Source: Doryteuthis pealeii (lineage: Eukaryota > Mollusca > Cephalopoda > Myopsida > Loliginidae). Taken from it: a stretch of 64,000 nucleotides of DNA. The notes under the pieces were generated by a model, which was not told the origin of the DNA, ran no database searches, and was given only the letters and a program-made list of their open reading frames with translations. This document shows positions 1-11,239 of this stretch, piece by piece. Location of the stretch: positions 96,861,324 to 96,925,323 of the forward strand of contig CM042138.1 of assembly GCA_023376005.1 (NCBI GenBank), in the 5' to 3' direction. How positions within the stretch are numbered: the stretch's first letter is position 1; each line of letters starts with the position of its first letter. The position numbers and the translations under genes were made by a program.

Positions 1-195
1 AATATAATTGCATGTTATTCATATGTAGATATGGTCAACAGTATTAATAAAGTAAAACAATTTTATTAATAATGTGGTTTAAATAAAAAATAAAATCATG
101 TAGAATGTGACGTAAATATCTAAAGGAATTGTGACATGAGTAGTAATATGGTTTCAGTTACAGGCAAACACACAATCTCCATTATAATAAGAAGA
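1..195 (-). mobile_element. Helitron family 1, 5' part, cut by window edge
   Basis: Minus-strand 5' end is TCTTCTTATTATAATGG at 195 downward, preceded by A (plus T196). The body matches the 47214-47854 copy in reverse complement, including the segment CATATCTAC...GTTGACC. The 3' end lies outside the window. Confidence 0.75.
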
Positions 196-434
196 TACAG
201 ATTGGATCAATCCATTGCCAGTAAAAAAAGGGGGAAAAGATAAAAATATTAAACATGAGTGATTCCATTTTACTTTTCTCTTCCATTATCAACTATCGTA
301 GCACTTTTGTTACCTAATCCTTGGTCTAAAAAGTATAATGTTTAATTCTAGGAGATTCACTCTCCTGGCTGTACCTCTCCATTATGCTAAAAGGCAAGAC
401 AATTTCCTAATAATTGTGGTATGCTCAATGAAAA
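196..434. other. Unassigned AT-rich sequence
   Basis: No open frame, RNA-like fold or recognised repeat was found here. Confidence 0.5.
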
Positions 435-469
435 GGACACACTAAATTAAAAAGCTATCAGCATCACTG
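435..469. repeat. Family K terminal fragment (CAGTGATGCTGATAG)
   Basis: Only one terminus of family K is present, ending GCTATCAGCATCACTG. Fuller copies are at 26001, 56879, 57464, 61414 and 63684. Confidence 0.6.
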
Positions 470-704
470 AATACAAGAAAAATCAACAACTAACTAATTG
501 TTATATGAATTCAAAAATCAAGCATAACAAAACCACCCAGCCAAATGTTTATAGACAAGTGGGATACATATGCCTATTAAGTTAAATAAGGTACTTACTA
601 GGCTAAGCTTAGTTCTGGCACAAGACAAGAAGTAGGGAGCACCCAGTCAGAATTAAATTCACCAACAATGGTCTGCTAATCCAGTTTGTATTATACCATG
701 TAAG

Positions 705-902
705 TCAGTCTGCAAAGACAGCAAGGGAGTCTATCTCCTTTTCACTAGCACTAGACCAAGGTGGAGCACCACACCCATAATTAGCTCCCCACTTTACAGT
801 ACAGATCTAAGCTGTGCTACTCATGCGATCAGTTGGTGAAGGCCGGTACCAAACCAGGAACCTTGTAGTTTCTAAGAAGATGCTCTAAGGACTGAGCTAA
901 AG
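705..902 (-). repeat. SINE A, diverged copy
   Basis: Minus-strand tRNA-like head with decayed A and B boxes (plus GGTACCAAACC, ACTGAGCTAA) followed by the family A body (plus GGTGGAGCACCACACC). Confidence 0.75.
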
Positions 903-921
903 AGAACTATTATTACACTGT

Positions 922-1116
922 GTAAGTAAAAGTACAATCAGCAGAGTGGCCTATTGACAGTATCAGCTGGACTGCAAGGGAGTATCCTCTTTTTGCTAGC
1001 ACTAGACCAGGGAGATTGTTATTGCTGAGGTGGAGCACCATATCTACCATCAGCTCCCCACTTAACCACACAGATCAGATTCCCCAAGCTGTGTTATTCA
1101 TGTGCTGAGTTCGGTG
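922..1116 (-). repeat. SINE A, head-truncated copy
   Basis: The body and 3' tail of family A are present; the tRNA-like head is missing after GCTGAGTTCGG. It follows the previous copy in the same orientation. Confidence 0.75.
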
Positions 1117-1157
1117 CCTATATATTAAGTTAAATAAGTAAATGTACTTTCTGGGAA

Positions 1158-1262
1158 ATGCAGGTATTTAATCAACCTGTTCGCCACATGTAGGATGTGA
1201 CACAAGGTTGCAAATATGGGCATCAATCTTTGCTATTTAGTAGTAATGGATCTGTGAGACTT
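1158..1262 (-). repeat. SINE C, truncated
   Basis: Contains the C-family tail (GTAGGATGTGACACAAGGTTG) and the TTTAGTAGTAATGGATCTGTG segment. It stops immediately before the hAT element at 1270. Confidence 0.65.
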
Positions 1263-1269
1263 TCTAGAG

Positions 1270-1590
1270 CAGGGGTCAGAAACCATTTGGAGAGAGGGGG
1301 CTAATTGACTATGCAGTGTCTCGGTGAAGAGCCATGGTATTAAATATAATGCAAATAAATTTTCTCGGACTCAAACCACTCTGTCCAAAAAGCTGTCTTT
1401 TTTTTTTTTTTTTTGGTTTAGATAAAAAAAATCTTTGCCTCTGGCCTTTAATGGGTTTACTCAAATCGAACTACTGTATTTCTATTCAATACTAATTGGA
1501 TAGTTAGAGTCTAGCTGTTAAGTGGGAGAGCCAGATAAAAACTACTCAAGGGCCGGATGTGGCCCACAGGCTAGGGTTTGCCAACCCCTG
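1270..1590. mobile_element. Non-autonomous hAT element, copy 1
   Basis: Termini are CAGGGGTCAGAAACC and GGGTTTGCCAACCCCTG, typical hAT ends. Flanking 8-mers TTCTAGAG (1262-1269) and TTATAGAG (1591-1598) match at 7 of 8 positions. No transposase frame; 321 bp. Same family as 43481-43761. Confidence 0.9.
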
Positions 1591-1754
1591 TTATAGAGAA
1601 ATGTATTTGGTTATGAAAATTAAATAAATACACAGACATACAATTTTTTTTCTTTCTTTCTGCTGTGAATAGTTACAACTGTTGATTGCTGCAGACAATA
1701 TTGCTATTATTACTACTACTACTACTATTGTTCTTACAACTAGACAGTGTTGAC

Positions 1755-1758
<4 letters not shown>

Positions 1759-1795
<37 letters not shown>
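1759..1795. repeat. (TA)n microsatellite
   Basis: Pure TA dinucleotide run. Confidence 0.95.
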
Positions 1796-1797
<2 letters not shown>

Positions 1798-2147
1798 CAT
1801 AAAACCATTACTCAATCTGTCATCACATCAAAAACAGTTTATGAACCCAGAATGCTTCTAATCTGTCTATTCTTCGGTGGTGACAAAAAGAATTATGTAT
1901 AATGGAAGGTGAAATTCCTAGGATATATGAGACTTCAAAACTACATGAAAGTTATTTTAGATAATAGAAAAGATGAAAATTATAAAGAAAAATAGAGAAA
2001 CCTGTGTAGAGCTGGTTCAGTGTCTAGACAATAGAAGCCTTTTAGTTAATCATTTGAAATGCCACAGAAAAAAAGTAGGAAAGGCATTAGAAATCCTGAG
2101 AGAAACATTATCTATCAAAAGGACAACCCTTTTCAATTTATATAGAA

Positions 2148-2465
2148 CTAGAAGCCACTACCTAGCATCGCCTAGTAGAAGGGGGAAACCTTGGTGTATT
2201 GATTTGTTTGCTTTTGAAATTTACAAATACTGAACATTTTAAGTAGAATTTCAATGCTATTTCTATGTATTTCAATGCTATTTCTATGTATATTTTAATT
2301 TTTAAATATCTTCGGATATAAATCAAATGTTTATAATTTTTGCACAAAAAGTAAGAACCGCTGGTATTTAATATGTATATATATTTAATTTGCATTTAAT
2401 TGTTTTACTTTCATAGTTTCATCCGGACATACATACACACAAACTGCCCTTTATATAAGTATAGA
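2148..2465 (-). mobile_element. Helitron family 2, non-autonomous
   Basis: On the minus strand it starts A|TCTATACTTATATAAAGG and ends CTTCTAG|T, with an imperfect hairpin (CTAGG...CTAGG) about 10 nt before the CTAG end. It contains a 21-bp tandem duplication at 2249-2290. About 318 bp; no Rep/Hel coding sequence. Confidence 0.85.
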
Positions 2466-2679
2466 TTAACATCAAGGAAATTGGTAGTAGAAAGCATTAT
2501 TGACTATACAACAAGAGCTGAAAAAGTTGCTACCTATTCAAAAACATTGGAGAAATTACCAGCAATGGTCTTGAAAAAACTTCAATTAGAATTTAAATAG
2601 TTCACTACTGTTGTCAACCAAAAAAAAAAAAAAAAAAAAAAAAAAACATTAACAGAGTTTAAGGGAGCCCTAAGAAATT

Positions 2680-2775
2680 TTCATTGATGGATTGATTTTA
2701 AAATGTCAATCCATTTAGGGTTATTTTATGCCTAGACATTAGAGAATCCTGTTCATGTTGACATATTTACTTGGT
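2680..2775 (-). repeat. Family D tail fragment
   Basis: The hairpin-tail core (plus GGGTTATTTTATGCC preceded by TGTCAATCC) and adjoining segment of the D family are present. Confidence 0.6.
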
Positions 2776-3244
2776 GGGTGTGTAAGTTCTATACTTAAGT
2801 CAGGCAAAAAAAATTCATACACTGTTTCAAACACAAGTGGCATCACAAGAACAAATTAAAAATGAACAATAATGTTCTACCATGGACAATGGGGAAAAGC
2901 TCACCACTCACCAGGAATGTGGAGTCGGAACACAAAACCTTCAACTCTGATTCCTCTATTTTTGACTCTTCTGACCCCTTTTTATGCAATTAAATGATTA
3001 TGGCCAACAAATAATTTTTTTTTTTTTTTTACAATCCTTTTATAAGGAATGTGCACTGTACAAAGTGTACAGACTAAACTAGAGCCATATAAAGTGTAAA
3101 TTCAATTGGAGTAGGAGTATAGTTTTATCGACTCCGATTCCAGTCACCCCTTAATTACTCCCGACTCCTACTCCACAGCCCATCCACCTACCACTGGATT
3201 ATATAAAGAATTCACTTCAAAATTCTCAAAACATTACCAAATAT

Positions 3245-3335
3245 GACAAGCACTTGAAAAATGCCACAAGATACAACAGCCAAAACATTGTGAGTATAAC
3301 AACAAAGACGAGGATAGCAATTTGCATAATAATGC
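3245..3335 (+). repeat. Retroelement tail P, decayed
   Basis: Contains AAAACATTGTGAGTATAAC and AACAAAGACGAGGATAGC, a degraded version of the P tail seen intact at 53500-53590. Confidence 0.55.
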
Positions 3336-3387
3336 TATTTTTTTTCACCTTTGGGGAAATGTTCATGCAGTTATGCCAACAAGGTTA

Positions 3388-3391
<4 letters not shown>

Positions 3392-3431
<40 letters not shown>
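3392..3431. repeat. (TA)n microsatellite
   Basis: Pure AT dinucleotide run. Confidence 0.95.
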
Positions 3432-3437
<6 letters not shown>

Positions 3438-3895
3438 ATAGAGATTTTTTAAGGTAATTGACAATGCAATATGTGTTGAAAATTATATTTATTTACCTTT
3501 TTTTTTTTTTAATTCTAAATATTTTCGGAATAAAAATCCATCATTAGAGTTATTAGAAGTATTAAAAGTACTAGGTTTTTTTTTTTTTTATAGTACTTAT
3601 CCCACGGCATATTATTACATACTTATTACACATACGCACAATGCTTCAAAAAACTATTAAAAAAAACCTTATATATATTTATTTATTTATTTATTTAACT
3701 CAAATAACCAGTTGTACTAAAAACATTAGTCTAACCCATTGACAAAACTTGGAATACACTGGTTGTATTCTCTGCAGAGGGATAAGACCACCGCCTTCAA
3801 AAGGTTTATTTTTTCTTTCCTTCCATTGTGTTTAGTATTAGTATATCTAATATTTGTCCTTGGAGAGTGGGCACTCGACTAAGACATCCAATAGA

Positions 3896-4146
3896 GAGAA
3901 GTTTAGCTCAGTCAGTAGAGTGTTCGACTAGAAACCACAAGGTTCTGGGTTTGATACTGGCACTCGCCAACTCAGTGTATGAGTAACACAGGGATCTGTG
4001 CAGTAAAGTAAAAAGCTGATGGTAGGGGTGACACTCCACCCAGATGCCAGAACAATCTCCTTGGTCTAGCACTAGTGAAAAGGAGCTAGACTCCCTCACT
4101 GTCTGGCTGATACCGACTTTAGGCCACCCTGACGACTTTACTTACC
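3896..4146 (+). repeat. SINE A, near full length
   Basis: tRNA-like head with A box TTAGCTCAGTCAGTAGAGTG and B box GGTTTGATACT, body, then the tail ending CGACTTTACTT. tRNA-derived pol III SINE (family knowledge). Confidence 0.9.
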
Positions 4147-4194
4147 TAATAGACACCATTTTTTTTTAACTTAGACTTAACATTTAATAATATA

Positions 4195-4440
4195 TAAGTA
4201 AAGTCGTCGGAGCGGCCTAAAGTTGGTATCAGCCAGTCAGCGAGGGAGTCTATCCCCTTTTCAATAGCGAAATACCAAGGAGATTGTTTTTGGCGTCTGA
4301 GGTGGAGCACCACACCTACCATCAGCTCCTTACTTTACCGCACAGATCCCTGTGCTACTCATACGCTGAGTTGGCGAGGACCAGTATCGAACTAGGAACC
4401 TTGTGGTTACTAGCCGAACGCTCTACCGACTGAGCTAACA
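4195..4440 (-). repeat. SINE A, near full length
   Basis: Reverse-oriented copy with minus A box TAGCTCAGTCGGTAGAGCG and B box AGTTCGATACTGG. It lies tail-to-tail with the copy at 3896-4146, about 50 bp away. Confidence 0.92.
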
Positions 4441-4772
4441 ACAATACTCATTTACTAAATAAAACCAAAATACAAAAGAAAAGAAATAGTCACACAAGCA
4501 CTCTACAAAGCATTGTACTAAAAAAACATGAGAATTCTCGGTTTTCATAAAGAAGCTGACTGTTAGTTTGAAAGCAGAATAAATGAGAGTCAATGACCGA
4601 AATAAAAAATTCCACTTCCAACTCTGAACGACATGACCATACAATTCACACCTACTGAAGGAAAGGATGATAAAGAGAAAAGATTTTTGTCCAAAAGATT
4701 TGTTTCATAAAATAACTACAGCCTAGTGACCTTTCCTTACAAGACAGCAGTTTTGATTTATAGGCCTAAATA

Positions 4773-5050
4773 TGAGGGTGAGTCAAAAAGTAATGCCATT
4801 TTGTTTAGGACAGGACGAGGAAGTGAAATCTGTAGTCAAGAAGTGGCTCAAAGTACAGTCAACAGAATTTCACGGGGCAGTGATACATGCTCTCGTTCGA
4901 AGGTGGGACATTGCTATTGAGAGAAATGGTGACTATGTGGAGAAGTAGGGATGTGATCTACAGAGGACTAGCTACACTTTGATGTATGTTCCGGTGTTGG
5001 TAATTATACACGTCCTAAACAAAATGGCATTACTTTTTGACTCGCCCTCG
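4773..5050 (+). mobile_element. Internally deleted mariner element
   Basis: Inverted ends TGAGGGTGAGTCAAAAAGTA and CGAGGGCGAGTCAAAAAGTA (the latter on the minus strand) extend about 40 bp inward. TA duplications flank it at 4771-4772 and 5051-5052. Only the last part of the transposase survives, so it is non-autonomous. Confidence 0.93.
4814..4948 (+). pseudogene. Mariner transposase C-terminal remnant
   Basis: Forty-four codons and a TAG stop, reading DEEVKSVVKKWLKVQSTEFH and later HALVRRWDIAIERNGDYVEK. This is the C-terminus of a Tc1/mariner transposase (cut-and-paste DNA transposition). The DNA-binding domain and the DD(D/E) catalytic core are deleted. The frame has no internal stop, suggesting the deletion is relatively young. 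It sits directly between the terminal repeats of the 278-bp element at 4773-5050. Confidence 0.88.
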
Positions 5051-5163
5051 TAGATTAAAAATATGCTAATGTTTTGATTTGTATGATAAAATCTTATTGA
5101 ATTGGTTTGATCATTGAAGAAAAACTCTTGATTAAAAAAAAAAAAAAAAACACACAAAAAAGA

Positions 5164-6262
5164 AAATTGATTTTAACAGCATGTTAATGTGTCTAGCATT
5201 ATTTTACATCTAGAGACTAGGCAATCGCATTTTTTTAACGTTCAAATTCACATTTGTGTAGTAGTTTAAGAATTTTTATTGCACACTTTAAATATATGCT
5301 CCTTACTACGTTTGGGGCGCTGGTAGGTGTCGTCAGTGATGTAATTTGTTTGGACCACTAGGAAGTTTCGGGTCTTTCAACATCATACTCCCCTCACCAG
5401 GCTGACTATCAGAGATGATCAAACTGATCCACGCACCACCTTTGCAATGCTAAAAGACATGTGGCTTCTATTGATTTTGAACGAATGTAAACCCCTCTAC
5501 CGAGCACCTGATTGGCTGTCGCATCCAACCAGTCAAATGCGCTGCACGGTTTACTTAAGTGGTCTACGGGGACATTCGCACTTCTTTCCTCCCTTATATA
5601 AATCATACATATAATATTAAATATTCCAAATACAATTAATTTGCACACAGTTGCATGGTTTCAAGTATTCTTATCTAATACTAACAATTATATGCTTTTA
5701 AGTAGCCACTTCAATTTAATAATAATGTTTGCAGAGTTATATAGTTTCAAGTAAAAAAAAAATTCTTTAGTAAACAATTATATCTTCAAGTAACAATTCT
5801 TAATACAAATAATTCAGTTATATATCAAGTATTCCTATCTAATACAAATGATTTGCACACAGTTGTATGATTTCAAGTACTCCTATCTCATACTAATTTA
5901 TACACAATGTTTTCACATAATTTCTATTTAATAATTGTTTGCACAATTAACTAATAATAATCCTTAGTAAATAATCTTAGTTTCAAGAAACTGTTCTTAT
6001 TACAAATAATTTTAAGTTATATGGTATTAAGTATTCCTATCTAATATAAAATTTTCTAACAGATCTATTTGACCCATAGATAGAAACTTACTAATACTAA
6101 CTACCATTCCAGGTCACAGAGAACCTGGGAGTAATGGTAATAAAATATTACTCCACATTCCCCAAAACTGGAGTCTCACCATCAGGTGCGGTTTTGTGTC
6201 ATACTCAGGATAACTTTTGGTGGGAAGAGGGGGGGTCTTACCTCCTCTGTTGGGGATACAGT
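5164..6262 (-). repeat. Family D (LINE-like 3' end), longest copy, interrupted
   Basis: It contains the tail core at 5164-5210, a long zone of diverged sub-repeats built on CAAGTATTCCTATCTAATAC, and the conserved block starting TTTGACCCATAGATAG at about 6068. A GC-richer insertion interrupts it at about 5285-5615. In minus orientation the tail is the 3' end. Confidence 0.75.
5285..5615. other. GC-richer insertion with CCAAT/TATA-like motifs
   Basis: This segment is absent from other D copies. It carries GATTGGCTG (inverted CCAAT) at about 5510 and TTATATAAAT at about 5596, spaced like a plus-strand pol II promoter. No product was recognised; the minus open frame across it has no familiar domain. 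Confidence 0.45.
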
Positions 6263-6671
6263 CATTTAATTCTTAAAAAAAGAATATTGTTTATTTTGTA
6301 ATGTTCTAATGTGTCTCAAGAAATAGTCTTGCAAAAGAAACAAGACTTGTTGGTCACAAAAAAATTTTAAAAAACAATCATGTTTATTATCCAATGTCAC
6401 ATTTTTCTTTAGACCAACCTATTTGTTATAATTCGTTTATTTTTGCTTATTGATTTTAAAATTGAAGATGAAAAAATAAATAAACAAAAATAAACTACAT
6501 TTTGAAATTTGCGTTTTTATCTTAAAGGTAAAAATGCTACCCAATACAAATGGTCCTATAAGCACTAACATCTTAAAAGTGGTTTTCAAATTTTCATACT
6601 GGAGATTTCTTGTTGAATATTCTTCAATTATTTTACATGACAGTGGAGTATCATTCAGTTGGTGTTGATTG

Positions 6672-6745
6672 GTTGGTTGGGTTTATTGATTTTAACAGCA
6701 TATCAACCCGTCTGGGTTATGTCATGCCTAACGGTTAGGAAGTAA
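6672..6745 (-). repeat. Family D tail fragment
   Basis: Tail core with AACAGCATATCAACCC paired to GGGTTATGTCATGCC. Confidence 0.7.
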
Positions 6746-6846
6746 TATATCAGTTGGTGTTCATGACAACAACTGATTATGTAAACAATATAGAACAAGA
6801 AATCATGTAACAAACAAAATAAACCACCAGTAACAGTACCAATACA

Positions 6847-6905
6847 AGGGGATTAGAAGAGAAAAAAAGGAGAGAAAAAAGGAGAGAAAAAAGAAAAAAA
6901 AGAGT
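6847..6905. repeat. Purine-rich low-complexity tract
   Basis: Repeats of GGAGAGAAAAAA on the plus strand. Confidence 0.85.
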
Positions 6906-7206
6906 CTTCATGAGAATCACATAACTGACTCAACTACCAATTCCTACTATTCTCTTTACTTACTATACAGGAAAGGATTTGACTAATCTGTTGTATTGAC
7001 AGAGTAAGTGCACCTTACCATTTATTCTCCCCTAAAGAGAATCATGTTAATGACAATTTTTTTTCAATTCTTTCAAAGACTGCAAAAGGGCACGTTACTG
7101 CAGTTCTTGGCAGAGAAAGAAAAAATTCTGGGAGAATGAAATTATAAAGTTGCCTGAAAGATGGCTGAAGATAGAACAAATATGTTCTTCAATAAAGTTA
7201 ATGTTG

Positions 7207-7510
7207 ATTAATTGATTTTAATGGCATGTTAACCCATCTAGGCTTATCTTAAGCAAGGACATACGAGAATTACATTCATTATACATTCACATTTTTTTTG
7301 CGTATTTGTTTCTTAAAAAATTTTCCCCCCCTACAAGGTCCTATTGAATACTAATAATGTTCAAACAGATCGATTTTCCCCATAGCTGTGACCATAACAG
7401 GTACTACCGCTCCAGATCAGAGAATACCTGGAGCCTCACCACACCAGATGCCGCTTAGTGTCATACCCAGGCAAACATTTGTTTTTGTTTGGGAGGATAT
7501 AGTCAGGATA
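7207..7510 (-). repeat. Family D copy
   Basis: Tail core at 7207-7260 followed by the block AACAGGTACTACCGCTCCAG and ACCAGATGCCGCTTAGTG typical of the family. Confidence 0.75.
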
Positions 7511-7587
7511 TTCTAAGACTTGTTGACAGGGCTACTAAATTTCAGAGAAAAGTATTCCATATAATAAAATAATCGCCACTTTACATT

Positions 7588-7588
<1 letters not shown>

Positions 7589-7620
<32 letters not shown>
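7589..7620. repeat. (GT)n(AT)n microsatellite
   Basis: Short GT run followed by AT repeats. Confidence 0.9.
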
Positions 7621-7794
7621 CCCATAAAAAATAATGGTTTCATTTACATCCATTAGCTCATTTCTCTTCTGTCTATTGTGAGAAACCATTTTATGAAATT
7701 TGAATAATTTAGAATTCAAAAGCACTTAAGTCGGAAATCTATTTCGAAAAGCAAATAACAAGTATTTTTCCTTGATCCAAAGCCAAAAAAGAAA

Positions 7795-7855
7795 AAAGAA
7801 TGAAAGAAAGGGGGAGGGGAAAAAAAAAGGAGAGAGAGAGAAAGAGAGAGGCAGA
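7795..7855. repeat. Purine tract (GA-rich)
   Basis: Almost uninterrupted purines including GGAGAGAGAGAGAAAG. Confidence 0.85.
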
Positions 7856-8009
7856 AAACCTAAAATTCCTGTTTTAATTTTTATCTTTTTACTAAACCTG
7901 TAGTTTATCTTTTTTTTTTCTTTTTAAAACTTATTTGAGTGAAACAGAAAATATCTCAAAACAACAAAAATTAATGAGACTGAAAATTTGATTTTTTTTC
8001 TTCTAAATT

Positions 8010-8010
<1 letters not shown>

Positions 8011-8075
<65 letters not shown>

Positions 8076-8085
8076 CACACACACA
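8011..8085. repeat. Palindromic (GT)n(AT)n(AC)n tract
   Basis: A GT run, an AT run and an AC run in series make the whole tract self-complementary. Confidence 0.93.
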
Positions 8086-8509
8086 TTTTTTTAATTACTT
8101 TTCTCAAATAAATTCTTCTAATCTTAAAGTTTTATTAAGGGGGGTAAGAGAGGGTAATGATTAATGTGACTCATTCAAAAAATTATATAACAATATTCAA
8201 CTAGTTTTTTTTTTTTTTTTAAAAAAACAATGTGTCATAAAAATTAGAATCTATTTTGTCAGATGTTTGTAAGCCTAATGTTCAAACTGTTGTGAGCATC
8301 ACACACCATCTGTGCAATTTTAAATCACACCAGTTCTAAGTCATTAATTCTACATATTTCTTTTTTGTTTCAGCATAACACATTTTGGTTAACAAACACA
8401 TTTTGTTTACCATCAAATTTACTGACAACAGCTTTCTCTTTCTCACACACAAAAGTATAAAGGAAAGGATTATTTGTGAATCATTTGGTACTAAAAACAC
8501 CCCCCCTCA

Positions 8510-8712
8510 TTTTTTGGGTTGGTTGTTTTACAGTATGTCAACCATTTTCGGGTTGTTTAATACCAAATAAAGTAATTTTGGTTGCTTTGTTTTGTTTTAC
8601 GGCATATCAACCTTTTTTGGGTTATTTAATGCCGAATCAGGTCATTTTTATTGCTTTATTTTGTTTTGCGGCATATCAATTGTTTTCAAGTCCATTAATG
8701 TCGAAAAAAATA
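8510..8712 (-). repeat. Triple tandem of the SINE G / LINE D tail
   Basis: Three diverged units of about 68 bp, each with a GGCATATCAACC-like arm and a GGGTTATTTAATGCC-like arm. A 95-codon plus frame over it (8476-8763) shows the same three-fold periodicity and is not considered a gene. Confidence 0.75.
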
Positions 8713-8844
8713 ATTTCTGTTAAACAAAGACTCGGATTTCTTACAGTAAATGCTATTGCTTAAGTGATCAAGTATTGAACTAGCTCATCACTGCTTAACT
8801 TCACCTTTCATTTGTCTTGTTTCTTTTTTCACTATAACTTATAC

Positions 8845-9245
8845 ATCATTCTATTGTTGGGTTATTTTATGCCAAAGACGTTTTTTGTTTTATTGATTCT
8901 TGTTAGGTATTCAATTTAAAAAAAAAAAATTTATTAAAAAAAATTTTTTTATCTATCTAACCCATATGATAGGACATTAACAGATACTACCACTTTTAGG
9001 CCAGGGTGGACCTGGGAGTAATGGTGATGAAGGGGTAATCCACACTCCCCAGTACCCTCATTCTTTGTTTACTGCCCTGTAGAAATACACCAACTGCTTT
9101 CTCTGCAGATGAGCAAGATCCTCCTTCTCTTCCAAAAAAAGTCTGTCCTAGGTATGATACTAAACTGCATCCATGGTGAGGCTTCAGTTCTGGAGCTCTA
9201 GGGAGTGTGGAGTCACTCCCCACTACTTTGCCATTATTCCCAAGC
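8845..9245 (-). repeat. Family D copy with foldback
   Basis: Tail core GGGTTATTTTATGCC at 8860, then the block GACCTGGGAGTAATGG. From about 9160 the same block recurs in inverted order (GGGAGTGTGGAGTCACTCCC, CCATTATTCCCAAG), so the copy folds on itself. Confidence 0.7.
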
Positions 9246-9407
9246 CCAACATGAACTAGAGTAGTAGTACCGGTTAGAGTCTAAATACAACTGTTTGAAA
9301 ATTATTAGTATTAGATAGGAATGCTTAAAACCATAACTTATTAGTATTAAGATATTTGACAATGTAATTGTTTACAAAAAATACATTTGGTATTGTTAAC
9401 CCCAACA

Positions 9408-9610
9408 TCTATTAATAATGGAGATTCGCTTTCGGTTTTTGTCTGTAACAAAAATTACGTCACTGCTTATGTCACATTACCCAAAATCGTCAAAAAATTT
9501 TAACATGCAACATTAGACAGTCCTCATTGTTTTTTAAAACAAGTTTTAATAAATACATGACTGGTATTATATATCTATATATAGTTTGTTTTATTTTAAT
9601 GCATATTTAA
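9408..9610 (+). mobile_element. Helitron family 1, 5' part
   Basis: 5' border A|TCTATTAATAATGGAGATT, then the family body (GTAACAAAAATTACGTCACTG). No CTAG-hairpin end was found; truncated. Confidence 0.65.
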
Positions 9611-9957
9611 AGTTTACATTTCAAATTTTATTTTTTGATCCTTTAATGAATTTGATGATTATACTTACTTAGGGTACAAACTCGCCGACCTCACCCCTCA
9701 GGCAATATGTTTCAAAAATCTATTTTACATCGCCCGTTTTTTATTTTGTACTAGTGCTAATAATGTTATAAAACAAATTAAAAAAATCACATTTTTAAAA
9801 AAATAAAAAAATAAGATTTTTTTTTTTTTTTTAATAATTTTTACCATTCATTTTCAATCATTTTTTAATAATCTTTTTTTAATTTTTTTTTTGTCTTTTA
9901 ACACATTAAAGCCCAAATTTTTAATTTTCCCATTTATAATGAAATTATTATAGTAAA

Positions 9958-10142
9958 GCCTTTTTAGCTCAGTTGGTAGAGCACCCACCAAGGTTCCAGG
10001 TTCGATACAGGTCCTCCCCAAGCTGACGGTGTGTCGGGCACTCCACCTCAGCAAAAACAATCTACCTGGTCTAGCACTAGCAAAAAGGACAGACACGCCA
10101 TTCAGCTGATACCAACAATAGGTCACTCTGCAGATTTAACTT
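9958..10142 (+). repeat. SINE A, shortened copy
   Basis: A box TTAGCTCAGTTGGTAGAGCA and B box GGTTCGATACA, with deletions between the boxes and in the body. Confidence 0.85.
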
Positions 10143-10375
10143 CTTTTTTATTATAACACATAAAAATAAATAGTATAGACACTGTAACATCAATTTAACT
10201 TTTATCACGATAAATAAAAGTTTATAAGGTTTCATATCCAAGAAATAGAATGCATTGTACAACAAACAAGAGAAGAAAAAAAATGAGATCGTGTTTTTTC
10301 ATGCCATCTTTTCCACATATTTCAAACAAACTTTTAGATAAGTGTAAAACTGCTAATTTTATAAATCTATTAATA

Positions 10376-10590
10376 ATGGAGATTAGGTCTTTATTTTTCT
10401 GTAACCAAAACTACATCACTGTTTACGTCACATTACCCAAAATCATCATAACATAGAATAGATACATTCAAAATTTGAGCATGCAACCTTAAACGGTCCC
10501 CATTGTTTTTTAAAACAGGTTTTAATAAATACATGTCCAGTATTATATATTTATATATAGTTTGTCTTATTTTAATAACTAAAATACTAA
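10376..10590 (+). mobile_element. Helitron family 1, 5' part
   Basis: A|TCTATTAATAATGGAGATT start and a body very close to the copy at 9408. The 3' end is missing. Confidence 0.65.
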
Positions 10591-10688
10591 TACTAAGGAA
10601 TAATTCAGTATAACTTTCGTGTCATATTGATTCATTCAGCTTTAATATTATATATATATATACACATACACATACACACACACACATA

Positions 10689-10874
10689 TTTTGTTGAACT
10701 GTACAAACAACTCTTGTCGGACGAGTTTCAAACTGTATTACCGAAAGCGCCCGTGTTGAAACCTTTTGTGGACTGTTACACCAGTTCCACCCCGACACAA
10801 AAAAATGGCCCGAAAATTAGAAAGGATCAACCAAAAACTTGTCTGACAAGAGTTGTCTGTACAGTTCAACAAAA
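10689..10874. mobile_element. Short TIR element (MITE-like)
   Basis: Inverted arms begin TTTTGTTGAACTGTAC and extend about 40 bp (ACAACTCTTGTC is shared). A third copy of the outermost 11 bp, followed by TA, lies at 11045-11055. The 96-codon plus frame across it is coincidental. Confidence 0.75.
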
Positions 10875-10911
10875 CTTGTATAAAAGAAAAAATGCTGCCA
10901 AAATACACTTA

Positions 10912-10949
<38 letters not shown>

Positions 10950-11146
10950 GCACTCATTTTTTAGCTAGAAGGACTATTGCATTTATTTATAAGTTATCTG
11001 TATACATTCTTAAAATAAGAACTTAACACAAACACACATACATAGTTCAACAAAATATACACAAAAATCAATACAAATGATCTACACTAAAGTACAAGAA
11101 CAAAACAAGAGATTTACCAGGAAAGAAGACTGCAAAAGCACAGTGA

Positions 11147-11166
11147 AAATTTTCAACATAACATGG

Positions 11167-11219
<53 letters not shown>

Positions 11220-11236
11220 TGTTATGTTGAAAATTA
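11147..11236. repeat. Palindrome centred on (TA)n
   Basis: Arms AATTTTCAACATAACATG and its inverse flank a pure TA run of about 45 bp. Confidence 0.9.
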
Positions 11237-11239
11237 TAT

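Noticed and set aside
8476..8763. 95-codon plus open frame with three-fold Cys/aromatic periodicity
   Set aside because: The periodicity is that of the tandem retroelement tail underneath; no start context, splice sites or domain.
10627..10917. 96-codon plus open frame
   Set aside because: It runs through a CA/TA repeat and a terminal-inverted-repeat element.
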